Assembly (NCBI RefSeq): GCF_038637725.1
Contig: NZ_CP152052.1
Span: forward strand, 2,835,501-2,899,500
DNA: 64,000 bases
Direction: 5' to 3'
DNA from: Psychrobacillus sp. FSL H8-0483
GTDB taxonomy: Bacteria; Bacillota; Bacilli; Bacillales_A; Planococcaceae
A program made the translations under genes and the position numbers. The number at the start of each line of letters is the position of its first letter. Positions within the stretch are counted from its first letter, which is position 1. Positions 1-8,997 of the stretch are shown piece after piece. Under the pieces are notes generated by a model that saw only the letters and a program-made list of their open reading frames with translations, made no database searches and was not told the DNA's origin.

Positions 1-1011
1 CTTTTTAGAAATAAACAAAATCAACAACTTCTTAAGTATCTCATCAACAATTTAGATGATAATGGCTATTTACGTTTAAAGGAAAACGAACTTTTTGATG
101 AAACTACTATTGAAAAAGGGATTCATCTTCTGCAACAGATTGGACCTATTGGAATAGGCGCAAGAAGTTTGAAGGAATGTTTGCTCTTGCAAATAACATA
201 CGAATATCCGGAAAAAAAATTAGCGAAAACCCTAATCGAAAATCATTTAGATCTATTAGCGAATAGAAAATGGAACGATATCGCACGTTGTATGAGGATT
301 TCATTAGCAAGTGTAAAAGAAACGTATGATTTCATTCAAACACTTAATCCAAACCCATGCTCTGATATTTCTGATTTTTCAGTAGAATATTTAAATCCAG
401 ATATCATTGTTGAATACAAGGATGGAAATCTTGTCTATTACTTAAATGAAAGTTATTTACCAGAAATTCATTTTAACAACCAGTACTCGAATCTACTTAA
501 CTTAGAAGATGAAACGTCCAAATATATTAGCAATCAATTCACTAGCTACAAATGGTTATTAAACAGTATAGAGCAACGTCGTATTACTATCTTGAAGATA
601 GTCGAAGTACTTCTGAAAAAACAAGAAAAGTTTTTTATAGAAGGAGTTCGCTCAATAAAGCCTTTAACATTAAAAGAAGTAGCCACTGAAATTGAAATGC
701 ATGAGTCAACCGTTAGTAGAGCAACTATGAACAAAGTTATCCAGACCCCTCGAGGCTCGATTGACATTCGGAAGTTATTTACATCCAAATTAGAAACGAT
801 AGACGGAAATTCCATTTCACAAACGGAAGTTAAAGACCTTTTAGAAAAAATTATTAAGAAAGAAAACAAATGTAAACCTTTATCAGATCAAAAAATAGCA
901 GATTATTTTAACACTGAAAAAGGGGTTACCATTTCTAGAAGAACTATTAGTAAATACCGAGAAGAACTTAATATTCCTTCTTCCAATCTACGTAAAGAAA
1001 TAGATCTTTAG
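1..1011 (+). CDS. rpoN: RNA polymerase sigma-54 factor, C-terminal part (5' end off window)
   Basis: This is the sigma-54 (SigL/RpoN) subunit that directs RNA polymerase to -24/-12 promoters and needs an AAA+ activator. The frame is open from base 1, so the gene starts left of the window; a TTG at 169 is internal. The core-binding part shows IGPIGIGARSLKECLLLQ, the DNA-binding part shows TLKEVATEIEMHESTVSRA, and the C-terminal RpoN box reads ISRRTISKYREEL. It converges on the hut operon, which carries a consensus sigma-54 promoter, so a likely client operon is its direct neighbour. The stop is TAG at 1009-1011. Confidence 0.96.
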   Translation, partial: LFRNKQNQQLLKYLINNLDDNGYLRLKENELFDETTIEKGIHLLQQIGPIGIGARSLKECLLLQITYEYPEKKLAKTLIENHLDLLANRKWNDIARCMRISLASVKETYDFIQTLNPNPCSDISDFSVEYLNPDIIVEYKDGNLVYYLNESYLPEIHFNNQYSNLLNLEDETSKYISNQFTSYKWLLNSIEQRRITILKIVEVLLKKQEKFFIEGVRSIKPLTLKEVATEIEMHESTVSRATMNKVIQTPRGSIDIRKLFTSKLETIDGNSISQTEVKDLLEKIIKKENKCKPLSDQKIADYFNTEKGVTISRRTISKYREELNIPSSNLRKEIDL

Positions 1012-1034
1012 GGTTTAGAGTTTCTATTCAAAAG

Positions 1035-1082
1035 AAAAAGAGGTTTCGGGTGCACTTCAATTTTCACCCATAACCTCTTTTT
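1035..1082. terminator. bidirectional terminator between rpoN and hutH
   Basis: The arms AAAAAGAGGTT and AACCTCTTTTT enclose an inner GGGTG/CACCC pair. The stem is followed by T-runs in both directions, so it can end both rpoN (+) and the hut operon (-). Confidence 0.8.
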
Positions 1083-1152
1083 CTAATGGTATACATTACT
1101 TTTATTTGACTATTAACTAAACTTAAGTGAGTCTTGGTTCTTATTGCAGATA

Positions 1153-2658
1153 CTATTTTAAATCGTCTGCCCGTAAGATATATTGTGCCAGCTCTTCCAT
1201 TTGATCTGAAATAGCTCGGTCCCCATCTAAAGGAGGGCAAATTCCTCGAACGATGTCTAAATATTTTCTGGTAGCCGGTGCTAATTGGTTTTCTGCTTTT
1301 TCTAAATAGATAGCTTGTGATGCACAGATCAGTTCAATTGCTATCACTCGAGCACTGTTATGAATAATTTCTCGCGCTTGGCGGGATCCGATTGTCCCCA
1401 TACTTACATGATCTTCTTGATTAGCTGAAGTCGGAATAGAATCGACACTTGCTGGGTGTGCAAGTACTTTATTCTCCGAAACAAGAGCAGCTGCTGCATA
1501 TTGAGCAACCATTAACCCGCATTCTAAGCCCGGATCCATGGCTAAGAATGGCGACAAACCGCTTAGTTGCGGATTAACAAGTCGTTCCGTTCTTCGTTCT
1601 GAGATATTCGCCCACTCTGCTGCACCAACTTTCAAGAAATCCATTGCAAGAGCAATCGGCTGACCGTGGAAATGCCCACCTGAGATGATTTCTCCATTTT
1701 CCAGAATTACCGGATTATCCGTCGCTGAATTTATTTCAACTTTCAGTCTATCTTCTACATAGTTAAATGCTTGCCAAGACGCACCGTGCACTTGAGGAAT
1801 GCATCTAATCGAATAAGCATCTTGCATTCGAACTTCCCCTTGATGCGTAATTCGTTTACTTCCTTCTAACCAATTTCTCATTCGTGATGCAACGAATTCC
1901 AACTCAGGATGAGGACGGACAGCTAACAATTCACTATCGAATGCAGATATAATTCCTTGCAGCGCTTCCATCGTTAAACAAGCAGCCATATCCGCAGCCA
2001 ATCCTACACGCTCTGCTTCATTTAAGGCTACAACTCCTACACCTGTCATTGCCTGCGTACCATTTATCAAAGCAAGTCCTTCTTTTGCTTCCAATGAAAC
2101 AGGTTTTAATCCAGCGCGTTTAAGTGCTTCCCCACCCGAAAGAACTTCTCCTTCATATTCCGCTTTTCCTTCACCTATCAATACGATTGCAATGTGAGAT
2201 AAAGGTGCCAAATCTCCACTCGCACCCACAGATCCTTTACAAGGGACAACTGGATGAACCCCTTTATTAATCATGTCAATTAACAATAAAAGTGTATCTT
2301 CTTTAATTCCAGAAAACCCTTTCGCAAGTGCATTGGCGCGGAGAATCATCATTGCTCTGATCACAGGCTTTGGCAATGGCTCCCCGACACCCACAGCATC
2401 TGCACGTAATAAATTCAATTGTAATTTAGCAATGTCTTCCTTCTCAATTTCGATATCGCTTAATTTTCCAAACCCTGTATTAACCCCATATATTACTTTT
2501 CCATCAATAAGTTGTTTTTCGATTCTCTCGCGACTAGCACGAACTCGTAGTAAATCTGCTTGCGGAATGATCACTTTTGCATTTCCAAAAACAACCATTT
2601 CTATCTTGTGTCTATCTAATGTAAGACCATCCAATTCAACTATTTTTTGACTTTCCAT
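1153..2658 (-). CDS. hutH: histidine ammonia-lyase
   Basis: HutH removes ammonia from L-histidine to give urocanate, the first step of histidine degradation, in the cytosol. The 501-residue length is normal for the family. The MIO cofactor tripeptide Ala-Ser-Gly lies at about residues 146-148 in GSVGASGDLAPLSH, and YGVNTGFGKL near residue 57 is also typical. The start ATG at 2658 follows a GGGGAGTGG-type ribosome site. It is the last gene of the minus-strand hut operon, 44 bp after the M20 gene, and is followed by the shared terminator. Last place for the first enzyme differs from the B. subtilis hutPHUIGM order. Confidence 0.97.
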   Translation of the reverse strand: MESQKIVELDGLTLDRHKIEMVVFGNAKVIIPQADLLRVRASRERIEKQLIDGKVIYGVNTGFGKLSDIEIEKEDIAKLQLNLLRADAVGVGEPLPKPVIRAMMILRANALAKGFSGIKEDTLLLLIDMINKGVHPVVPCKGSVGASGDLAPLSHIAIVLIGEGKAEYEGEVLSGGEALKRAGLKPVSLEAKEGLALINGTQAMTGVGVVALNEAERVGLAADMAACLTMEALQGIISAFDSELLAVRPHPELEFVASRMRNWLEGSKRITHQGEVRMQDAYSIRCIPQVHGASWQAFNYVEDRLKVEINSATDNPVILENGEIISGGHFHGQPIALAMDFLKVGAAEWANISERRTERLVNPQLSGLSPFLAMDPGLECGLMVAQYAAAALVSENKVLAHPASVDSIPTSANQEDHVSMGTIGSRQAREIIHNSARVIAIELICASQAIYLEKAENQLAPATRKYLDIVRGICPPLDGDRAISDQMEELAQYILRADDLK

Positions 2659-2702
2659 GTAAGTCCACTCCCCGTGTCTTTTGCTATTTTGTTCGTATAC
2701 TA

Positions 2703-3869
2703 TTATTTTTGTTTATGACTCACATACCATTGTTCAATCAATTCAGCTGTTAATCTACCTGTATTTATTAAGTTTTCCACACTTATGCACTCTCTAAATG
2801 AATGGATATTTTGAAATCCATTTCCGAGGGTAATACAAGTCAATCCATTATCATTTAGCACATTTGTATCTGCTCCACCTAATGTTTTTGTTAGATAAGA
2901 TTTTACATTAATGTTGCTTGCCGCTTTTTCAACGGTTACCGATAGAATATGATCTTTAGGAATATCAAATCCACTGTATTTCTTTTCAATTCGTACAGTT
3001 AATTTCCCACCACTATTCGTAACTACCTCTTGCATCGCTTCCTCCATGTGCTTCAGTTGAAGTTCTAATTTATCTTTGGAAAAGCTTCGGACCTCTCCCG
3101 CTACCGTTACACTACCTGGAATAATAGATGTCAATTCTCCACCGTTAATAATACCTATATTAGCTAGCGTTTCTTCATCAATTGTACCAAGATTCATTTT
3201 CAGCAATCCCTTTGCAGCAATGAGAAATGCACTATTCCCTTCTTCCGCATTCAATGCAATATGTGCTGCGCTTCCTTCAACCTCCATCCATATACGACTG
3301 CTGTATGGCCCTTTTAAGATGATTTGCCCTACGTCACCACTGCTATCGAAAATATAACCAGCTTTGCTTTTGACCTTGCTATAGTCCATATATGTTGCTC
3401 CTACAAGGCCAGGCTGTTCGTTCACTGTTAAAATAAATTCAATCGGACCATGTGGAGCGCCACTTTCAATAATCGCCCGAATCCCTTCTAAATACGCAGC
3501 CAATGCAGCACGATCATCAGCACCTAATATAGTTGTGCCATCTGAATAAATAACATCATCTTTAATTACCGGTTTCAATCCTTCTGTCGGAAGTACTGTA
3601 TCCATGTGTGTAGAGAAAAATAACGGAGGTATAGATGAATCTGTTCCTTCATGCCAGGCAATCAAGTTCCCTACTTCACCGTCAAAGTGCTTATATGCTT
3701 CATCAAAGTCTAGTGTAAATCCCAGTTCAGGTAATGCGTTTATTAAATAATCGGCTACCAGTTGTTCCTTCGTGCTTGGTCCGTTAATTTTTGCAAGCTC
3801 TAGAAATAAACCTAGCAATCGTTCCTCATTTACTTGTTTAGCAGCAGAGACAATTTGTTTATTAGTCAT
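2703..3869 (-). CDS. M20-family (PepT-like) metallohydrolase in hut operon
   Basis: This is a cytosolic zinc hydrolase of the M20/M25/M40 fold, 388 residues. Visible landmarks are the metal pair in STHMDTV (H88, D90), the bridging Asp in LGADDRA, the dimerisation-domain His in GSAAHIA, D175 and the C-terminal H356. The usual catalytic/metal EE pair is E151-Q152 (VNEQPGLVGA), so the second, metal-binding Glu is Gln. The catalytic base is kept. It lies between hutI and hutH with 32 and 44 bp gaps, so it is cotranscribed with them. It may release histidine from peptides, or may act on formiminoglutamate because no hutG is present; neither is proven. A good ribosome site (GGAGG) precedes ATG 3869. 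Confidence 0.85.
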   Translation of the reverse strand: MTNKQIVSAAKQVNEERLLGLFLELAKINGPSTKEQLVADYLINALPELGFTLDFDEAYKHFDGEVGNLIAWHEGTDSSIPPLFFSTHMDTVLPTEGLKPVIKDDVIYSDGTTILGADDRAALAAYLEGIRAIIESGAPHGPIEFILTVNEQPGLVGATYMDYSKVKSKAGYIFDSSGDVGQIILKGPYSSRIWMEVEGSAAHIALNAEEGNSAFLIAAKGLLKMNLGTIDEETLANIGIINGGELTSIIPGSVTVAGEVRSFSKDKLELQLKHMEEAMQEVVTNSGGKLTVRIEKKYSGFDIPKDHILSVTVEKAASNINVKSYLTKTLGGADTNVLNDNGLTCITLGNGFQNIHSFRECISVENLINTGRLTAELIEQWYVSHKQK

Positions 3870-3901
3870 TGAAAGTCCTCCAATATTAATTCATTTTTGT
3901 T

Positions 3902-5137
3902 TTATCTACTTACAACTATTTTTCCATCTTTAATAACCTTTTCTACAATATTCGTTCCAAGTTCATAGGCAACATGCTGGTATGTAGGGATATCCCATAT
4001 CTGCAAGTCCGCAAGTTTGCCAACTTCAATAACGCCTCGATCACTTAAATTTAGAGCACATGCTCCGCCATATGTAGCTGATTTTATTGCTTCTTCTACG
4101 GTAAATTTATATAGACGGCATGCAAGGTTAATAACAAATTGCATAGATTCTGTATAACATGCTGGGCAAAGATCCGTTGCAAGTGCTATATTCATCCCTA
4201 AGTCAAGCATTTTCCTAGCATTAAAAGGGTGCTTATGGCCAACTGCAAAATCCAGTGCAGGCATTAACACACCAGTTACTTCTGATTTTGCAAGCTTCTC
4301 CATCACTTCAACAGGTGTAAAGTTAAGATGATCGACAGAAACCATGTTCATTTCCACCGCTAAGTCCGAACCACCGATGTATGAATACGCATCTGCATGT
4401 AATTTTGGTTTCATTCCATATTGTAATGCGGCTTGTAAAATTTGCTTCGATTCTGCTGCTGTATAATAACCTTCATCACACCAAGCATCACAAAACTCTG
4501 CAAGTTCACGCTCACCAACTTGTGGAATCATCTCATTAATAATTATGTCAAGGTATTCACTTTTCGACATTCCTTTTGGAAAACCGTGTGCACCTAGAAA
4601 TGTGTTTAGCACATCTACTGGTGTTTCTTTCCCAAGTCTCCTGCCTACTTCAAGAATTTTAATTTCACTTTCAGTCGTTAAGCCGTATCCACTCTTGCTT
4701 TCAATTGTCGTAATTCCGTAATCTAGCATAGACAATAATCTTTTTTTCGATTGTTGAAATAAATCTTCCTCCGATGCATCACGTGTTAATTCAATTGTCC
4801 GATTAGGTCCTGTTGTAATGCCAAGCTCTTTCAATTTTTCAGGGTCATTGCCAGTCAATTTTGCCGCATATTCTTCTACACGTGTACCATTAAAGACGAG
4901 ATGTGTATGGCAATCAACAAACCCAGGTGCAACGACTTTCCCAGTTGCATCGATAATTGTCGAATTCTCTAAAGCAAAATTGTTGCTCACCTCTTCTTCG
5001 GAACCAACTCCAACAATTTTGTCATCTTTTATAGCAATCCAAGCATTTTTGATGACTTCAATGCCAGCCATGCCTTCACCTGTACAAGTAATTGCTTCAG
5101 CGGCATTACTAATTACTAAATCAACTTTTGATTTCAT
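3902..5137 (-). CDS. hutI: imidazolonepropionase
   Basis: HutI hydrolyses 4-imidazolone-5-propionate to N-formimino-L-glutamate, the third step of the pathway. It is an amidohydrolase: the metal-binding HxH is H77/H79 in PGFVDCHTHLVF, followed by AHGFP, LHADAYSY and the Asp in ATDLCPACY. The start is placed at ATG 5137 (411 residues) because AAAGGAG stands 8 bases before it; the longer frame from 5296 would run into the upstream membrane-protein gene and adds 53 residues not usual for the family. The B. subtilis enzyme is about 420 residues. Confidence 0.95.
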   Translation of the reverse strand: MKSKVDLVISNAAEAITCTGEGMAGIEVIKNAWIAIKDDKIVGVGSEEEVSNNFALENSTIIDATGKVVAPGFVDCHTHLVFNGTRVEEYAAKLTGNDPEKLKELGITTGPNRTIELTRDASEEDLFQQSKKRLLSMLDYGITTIESKSGYGLTTESEIKILEVGRRLGKETPVDVLNTFLGAHGFPKGMSKSEYLDIIINEMIPQVGERELAEFCDAWCDEGYYTAAESKQILQAALQYGMKPKLHADAYSYIGGSDLAVEMNMVSVDHLNFTPVEVMEKLAKSEVTGVLMPALDFAVGHKHPFNARKMLDLGMNIALATDLCPACYTESMQFVINLACRLYKFTVEEAIKSATYGGACALNLSDRGVIEVGKLADLQIWDIPTYQHVAYELGTNIVEKVIKDGKIVVSR

Positions 5138-5181
5138 TCCAAAAACTCCTTTCACTTCCAAACTAACTTTTGGTAATAAAC

Positions 5182-6531
5182 TTAAAGTAGTAAAAATGCA
5201 AGTGGCGTAATAATAATGAGTGTTAACACTGTTCTCAAAAACCAAATTGCTAACATATGACTCATTTTTATCGGTATTTCCGTAGATAGAATACATGGAA
5301 TCAACGCTGAAAAGAATAGAATGGTTGATATGGAAAGTGAACCTATAATGAATCGGGTTTCTAAACTAGCCTCTAGTACGACCAATGAAGGTAAAAACAT
5401 ATCAATCAAGTTAATTGCTGCAGCCTTTGCGGCAAGAAGTGGTTCTGGAATTTGAAGAATCCAAGTTAAGGGATAAAAAATATAGCCAAGGAAATCGAAC
5501 ACAGGCGTATAATTGGCCAAAATTAGTCCCAATAATCCAATAGACATAATGGACGGTAAAATACCCATTGCCATTACTAAGCCATCTTTAACATTTTCCA
5601 AAATGTTATCCTTTAGTTTCGGAGCATTGTGAGCAGTAGTCATTGCTTGCTCCCAAGCATACTTTACTCTATTCTCCTTTATAATCTCTTCTGGAAATCC
5701 TTCTTCTGTGTAATATTCATCACTCATTTTGTTAATAGGCCAAATTCTAACAGTTATAGCGGTTACAACGAAAGTAACTAAAAAAGTTAGCCAAAAATAA
5801 AGATTCCAAATATGCATTATGTCTAGAGTTTTTGCCACAACAATCATAAATGTAGCTGATACCGTAGAAAAGCCAGTTGCTATAATGACAGCTTCCTTCT
5901 TTGTATACTTACCTTCTTTATAAATCCTGTTCGTTATTAACAGACCAATTGAATAACTACCGACAAAAGAAGCAACTGCATCAATAGCAGATCTTCCTGG
6001 TGTTCGCCAAATCGGACGCATAATCGGTTGCATGAAAATACCGATAAATTCAAGTAACCCATATCCAACTAACATTGCTAAAAAGATTGCACCGATTGGA
6101 ACGAGCACTCCTATTGGAATGAGTAAACTATAATACCAATATGGCCCCATGTCTTCGGCCATTAACCAAGCTGGACCTATTTCAAACAAGACTAGAAAAG
6201 CAGCAATTGCTCCTAATACTTTAAATCCAGATAACACCATTTCCACTTTACTTTTCCTCCAAGTTTTAGTGTAAAATGGGTAAGCTGCACCTAAAACTAC
6301 TAATATCATTGCATAGTAGGCATTCACAGTATGAGACAACGACCGAATCCACGTAACTAAGTGATCTAATGGAATGGAGTTTTTATCATTTATATCGATT
6401 GGAATAAAAAACATAAAGATTCCAATTGTACTAAAAATGAAAAATTTCAAGAAGTTTTGAAGCGAGTATATATTTTGTTTTTCTTCTTTGGCAACTTGAC
6501 GATTATCATATGATTCTGGAATACTGTTCAT
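5182..6531 (-). CDS. YjiH-family membrane protein, putative histidine/urocanate transporter
   Basis: A 449-residue integral membrane protein with about ten hydrophobic segments and the nucleoside-recognition/gate-like repeats of the YjiH family, seen in stretches such as GRSAIDAVASFVGSYSIGLL and the C-terminal AAKAAAINLIDMFLPSL. Members of this family often lie beside hut genes, and a transport role for a histidine-pathway compound is inferred, not shown. The start ATG 6531 follows GGGGTG. It is sandwiched between the ABC ATPase (61 bp) and hutI (44 bp), so the operon carries two independent membrane systems. Confidence 0.75.
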   Translation of the reverse strand: MNSIPESYDNRQVAKEEKQNIYSLQNFLKFFIFSTIGIFMFFIPIDINDKNSIPLDHLVTWIRSLSHTVNAYYAMILVVLGAAYPFYTKTWRKSKVEMVLSGFKVLGAIAAFLVLFEIGPAWLMAEDMGPYWYYSLLIPIGVLVPIGAIFLAMLVGYGLLEFIGIFMQPIMRPIWRTPGRSAIDAVASFVGSYSIGLLITNRIYKEGKYTKKEAVIIATGFSTVSATFMIVVAKTLDIMHIWNLYFWLTFLVTFVVTAITVRIWPINKMSDEYYTEEGFPEEIIKENRVKYAWEQAMTTAHNAPKLKDNILENVKDGLVMAMGILPSIMSIGLLGLILANYTPVFDFLGYIFYPLTWILQIPEPLLAAKAAAINLIDMFLPSLVVLEASLETRFIIGSLSISTILFFSALIPCILSTEIPIKMSHMLAIWFLRTVLTLIIITPLAFLLL

Positions 6532-6592
6532 TTTTTCACCCCATATGCTGTAATAGCAAATTTATAAATCTTTATTCACTCTCTGCAACTTA

Positions 6593-7315
6593 CTATAAAA
6601 CCTTACTTAAGAATGATTTAGTTCGATCTTGCTGTGGGTTTTCAAATAAATCTTTAGGGATATTTTCTTCTACAATGAAACCACCATCCATAAACAGCAC
6701 GCGGTCCCCGACTTCACGAGCAAAACCCATTTCATGTGTCACTACCACCATCGTCATTCCCTCATTGGCTAGCTGTTTCATAACTTCGAGTACTTCTCCT
6801 ACCATTTCTGGATCCAACGCTGAGGTCGGCTCATCAAAAAGCATAATTTTCGGTTCCATCGCGAGTGCCCTTGCAATTGCGACACGCTGTTTTTGCCCAC
6901 CAGATAACGAATCTGGATATGCATCTGCCTTTTCTTTTAGCCCTACTTTACGAAGAAGTTCAAGGCCTCTTTCTTTTGCCTTTTCTGTAGATAACTTTCT
7001 AACTCTCATTGGAGCGAGGATTATATTTTCTATCACGGTTTTATGTGGAAATAAATTAAATTGCTGAAATACCATACCTACCTCGGTTCTTACTTTATTA
7101 ATATCTGTCTTCTTGTCCGTAATATCAATGCCTTCGATCAAAACTTGACCATCAGTTATGGACTCTAGTAAATTCAGACATCTTAAAAAGGTAGATTTTC
7201 CTGATCCAGATGGTCCAATTACCACCACAACTTCCTTTGGTTTAATGGATACATTAATATCCTTTAAGACTTCATTACTTCCAAACGTTTTTTTTAAATT
7301 CTTTACTTGAATCAT
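6593..7315 (-). CDS. polar amino-acid ABC transporter ATP-binding protein (GlnQ/HisP type)
   Basis: A 240-residue ATPase that energises uptake by the permease encoded just upstream. Walker A is GPSGSGKST near residue 33, the signature is [15 protein letters not shown], Walker B is [14 protein letters not shown], and the switch His is in [10 protein letters not shown]. The start ATG overlaps the stop of the permease gene as ATGA (7312-7315), which indicates translational coupling. Context in the hut operon suggests histidine as substrate; the PAAT family also imports Gln, Arg and Cys, so specificity is inferred. Confidence 0.93.
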   Translation of the reverse strand: MIQVKNLKKTFGSNEVLKDINVSIKPKEVVVVIGPSGSGKSTFLRCLNLLESITDGQVLIEGIDITDKKTDINKVRTEVGMVFQQFNLFPHKTVIENIILAPMRVRKLSTEKAKERGLELLRKVGLKEKADAYPDSLSGGQKQRVAIARALAMEPKIMLFDEPTSALDPEMVGEVLEVMKQLANEGMTMVVVTHEMGFAREVGDRVLFMDGGFIVEENIPKDLFENPQQDRTKSFLSKVL

Positions 7316-7968
7316 TCTGTTGCCAACCTTCTTTCAAGACGATTTAATAAGAAACTCAAAGAAGTAGTTAACACTAGATAAATAAGCGCAGCTGTAAGGT
7401 AAGGTTCCCATACACGATAATATTGACTTGCCAGTGCCCGTCCATAATACATAAGCTCAGGAGTTGCAACTATCGCTGCAAGTGAGGACTCTTTAATAAG
7501 TACTATAAATTCATTCCCTAAAGGTGGAATCATTCTTTTAAAGGCTTGAGGCAAAATAACATCTTTCATTGATTGAATATGATTCATACCAAGAGAACGT
7601 GACGCTTCCATTTGCCCCTTATCAATTGACTGGATTCCTGCTCTGAAAATCTCTGATATATATGCACCCGCAATCAACGATAGCGCAATAATACTAGCTA
7701 CTATCCCGTTTGTATGCCCTATTAACATAGGCACGACACCAAAGTGAATCAATAAAATTTGCACAAATAGTGGAGTTCCACGGAAAAATATAATATAGCA
7801 GTTACAAATAAACGAAATAAACTTATTGCGCATCATTTTTCCTAAACCGATTAATAATCCTAGTACCGTCCCTATTAAAATTCCTATAAGCGATAACCCG
7901 ATTGTCAGTAAGGTCCCCTTTAGAAAGAAAGGGATATATTCTACTATGATGTCTAATCTAAAATCCAT
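7312..7968 (-). CDS. polar amino-acid ABC transporter permease
   Basis: Membrane subunit (218 residues) of the PAAT family, with about five hydrophobic helices and the ATPase-docking EAA loop around [21 protein letters not shown]. The [13 protein letters not shown] segment is also diagnostic. The start is set at ATG 7968 because a GGGGGG ribosome site lies 6 bases before it; a longer frame to 7992 has no such site and would run into the preceding hairpin. It is followed by an overlapping ATPase gene. A single permease suggests a homodimer. Confidence 0.93.
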   Translation of the reverse strand: MDFRLDIIVEYIPFFLKGTLLTIGLSLIGILIGTVLGLLIGLGKMMRNKFISFICNCYIIFFRGTPLFVQILLIHFGVVPMLIGHTNGIVASIIALSLIAGAYISEIFRAGIQSIDKGQMEASRSLGMNHIQSMKDVILPQAFKRMIPPLGNEFIVLIKESSLAAIVATPELMYYGRALASQYYRVWEPYLTAALIYLVLTTSLSFLLNRLERRLATE

Positions 7969-7990
7969 TGATTTCCCCCCTAGTGAAACC

Positions 7991-8028
7991 AAAATTGCGC
8001 AACTACTCTTTTAGTGTTACGCAATTTT
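7991..8028 (-). terminator. intra-operon hairpin after the binding-protein gene
   Basis: The 13-base arms AAAATTGCGCAAC and GTTACGCAATTTT form a stable stem in the RNA just after the binding-protein stop. It has only a weak U-run, so it may be a partial terminator or a 3' end stabiliser that raises binding protein over permease, as is common in ABC operons. Confidence 0.65.
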
Positions 8029-8037
8029 ATTATTCAC

Positions 8038-8859
8038 TTAATTCTGTTGTGCTAGAATTGTTGCTACATCAGGTTCTGATCCGAACCATTGCTCATAGAT
8101 TTTTGCATATGTTCCGTTTTCAAGAACCTTTGTAACGGCTACATCAAAATCCGCTTTAAGTTCACTGCCTTTTGGAAACATAATTCCGTAAAATTCTTTT
8201 TCAAAGCCATCATCATCTGTAATAACAACTAGGTTTTGGTCTGGATTATTTTTTGCATATTCCTCCACAACTGCATTATCAGCTACAACAGCATCTGCAC
8301 CGCCACTTAGCATTTCCATAATTGCTAAATTATTATTATCGAATTTTTTTATATTCGCATGATTTTTCCCTAAAATGCTCTCCACTGCTTCTTGACCTGT
8401 AGTTCCACCAAGCACAGCTACCACTTTATCATTTTTTAAATCTGCAGCATTCTTTATGTCGCTGCCTTCTGGTACTAGAATTTTATTTGTAGATAAATAG
8501 TATGGAACAGAAAAATCATACGTTTGTTCCCGTTCGTCATTTATAGTTATCGCACAAATACCTAAATCGGAGAGCTTACTTTTGACTTCAACAAATAAAG
8601 GATCCCAACCAACATTGACAAGTTCAATTTCATAACCCGCTTCACTTGCAACAGCATTCATAAAATCTACGTCAAATCCAGTCATTTCCCCTTGATTCAA
8701 ATAGACAAATGGTGCATAGTTTGCCTCTGTTGCAACTTTAAGTTTTTTCTTATCCCCATTTGAACCATTACTCTTTTCAGCATCAGCTTGATTATCCCCA
8801 CATGCAGCTAGTATGAGAGAGAAAATCATGACAATTGTTAGAAATACCTTCTTTTTCAT
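8038..8859 (-). CDS. polar amino-acid ABC transporter substrate-binding lipoprotein
   Basis: A 273-residue extracellular binding protein anchored by lipid. The N-terminus is a signal peptide ending in the lipobox LAAC (Cys20). The mature part has the type-2 periplasmic binding fold of the amino-acid family: KLKVATEANYAPFVY, MTGFDVDFMNAVA and DLGICAITINDERE. AAGGAG lies 8 bases before ATG 8859. It is the second gene of the hut operon, after hutU, and should deliver histidine or a related amino acid to the permease/ATPase downstream; the ligand is inferred from context only. Confidence 0.92.
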   Translation of the reverse strand: MKKKVFLTIVMIFSLILAACGDNQADAEKSNGSNGDKKKLKVATEANYAPFVYLNQGEMTGFDVDFMNAVASEAGYEIELVNVGWDPLFVEVKSKLSDLGICAITINDEREQTYDFSVPYYLSTNKILVPEGSDIKNAADLKNDKVVAVLGGTTGQEAVESILGKNHANIKKFDNNNLAIMEMLSGGADAVVADNAVVEEYAKNNPDQNLVVITDDDGFEKEFYGIMFPKGSELKADFDVAVTKVLENGTYAKIYEQWFGSEPDVATILAQQN

Positions 8860-8949
8860 TTCATTGTCTCCTTAGAATTATTCTATTTTTTATCCATTAG
8901 ACCCATAATAGAAAAATAATTTCATTCGAAATTTCGAGTAAAGTAGGGA

Positions 8950-8977
8950 TAGAGATCCAAGTAACCTTAGATCTCTA
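8950..8977 (-). other. 12-bp RNA hairpin between hutU and the binding-protein gene
   Basis: In the minus-strand RNA, bases 8977-8966 pair with 8961-8950 around a GUUA loop (one U-G pair). No U-run follows, so it does not look like a terminator. It may be a processing or stability element that separates hutU from the transporter part of the message. Confidence 0.55.
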
Positions 8978-8997
8978 TAATCTGTTAAGTTTATTTG

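Noticed and set aside
546-869. 107-codon minus frame within rpoN
   Set aside because: It is the antisense shadow of clear rpoN coding sequence, with no family resemblance.
5138-5296. Longer N-terminus of hutI (53 extra residues)
   Set aside because: It overlaps the upstream membrane-protein gene and lacks a ribosome site; ATG 5137 has AAAGGAG and gives family length.
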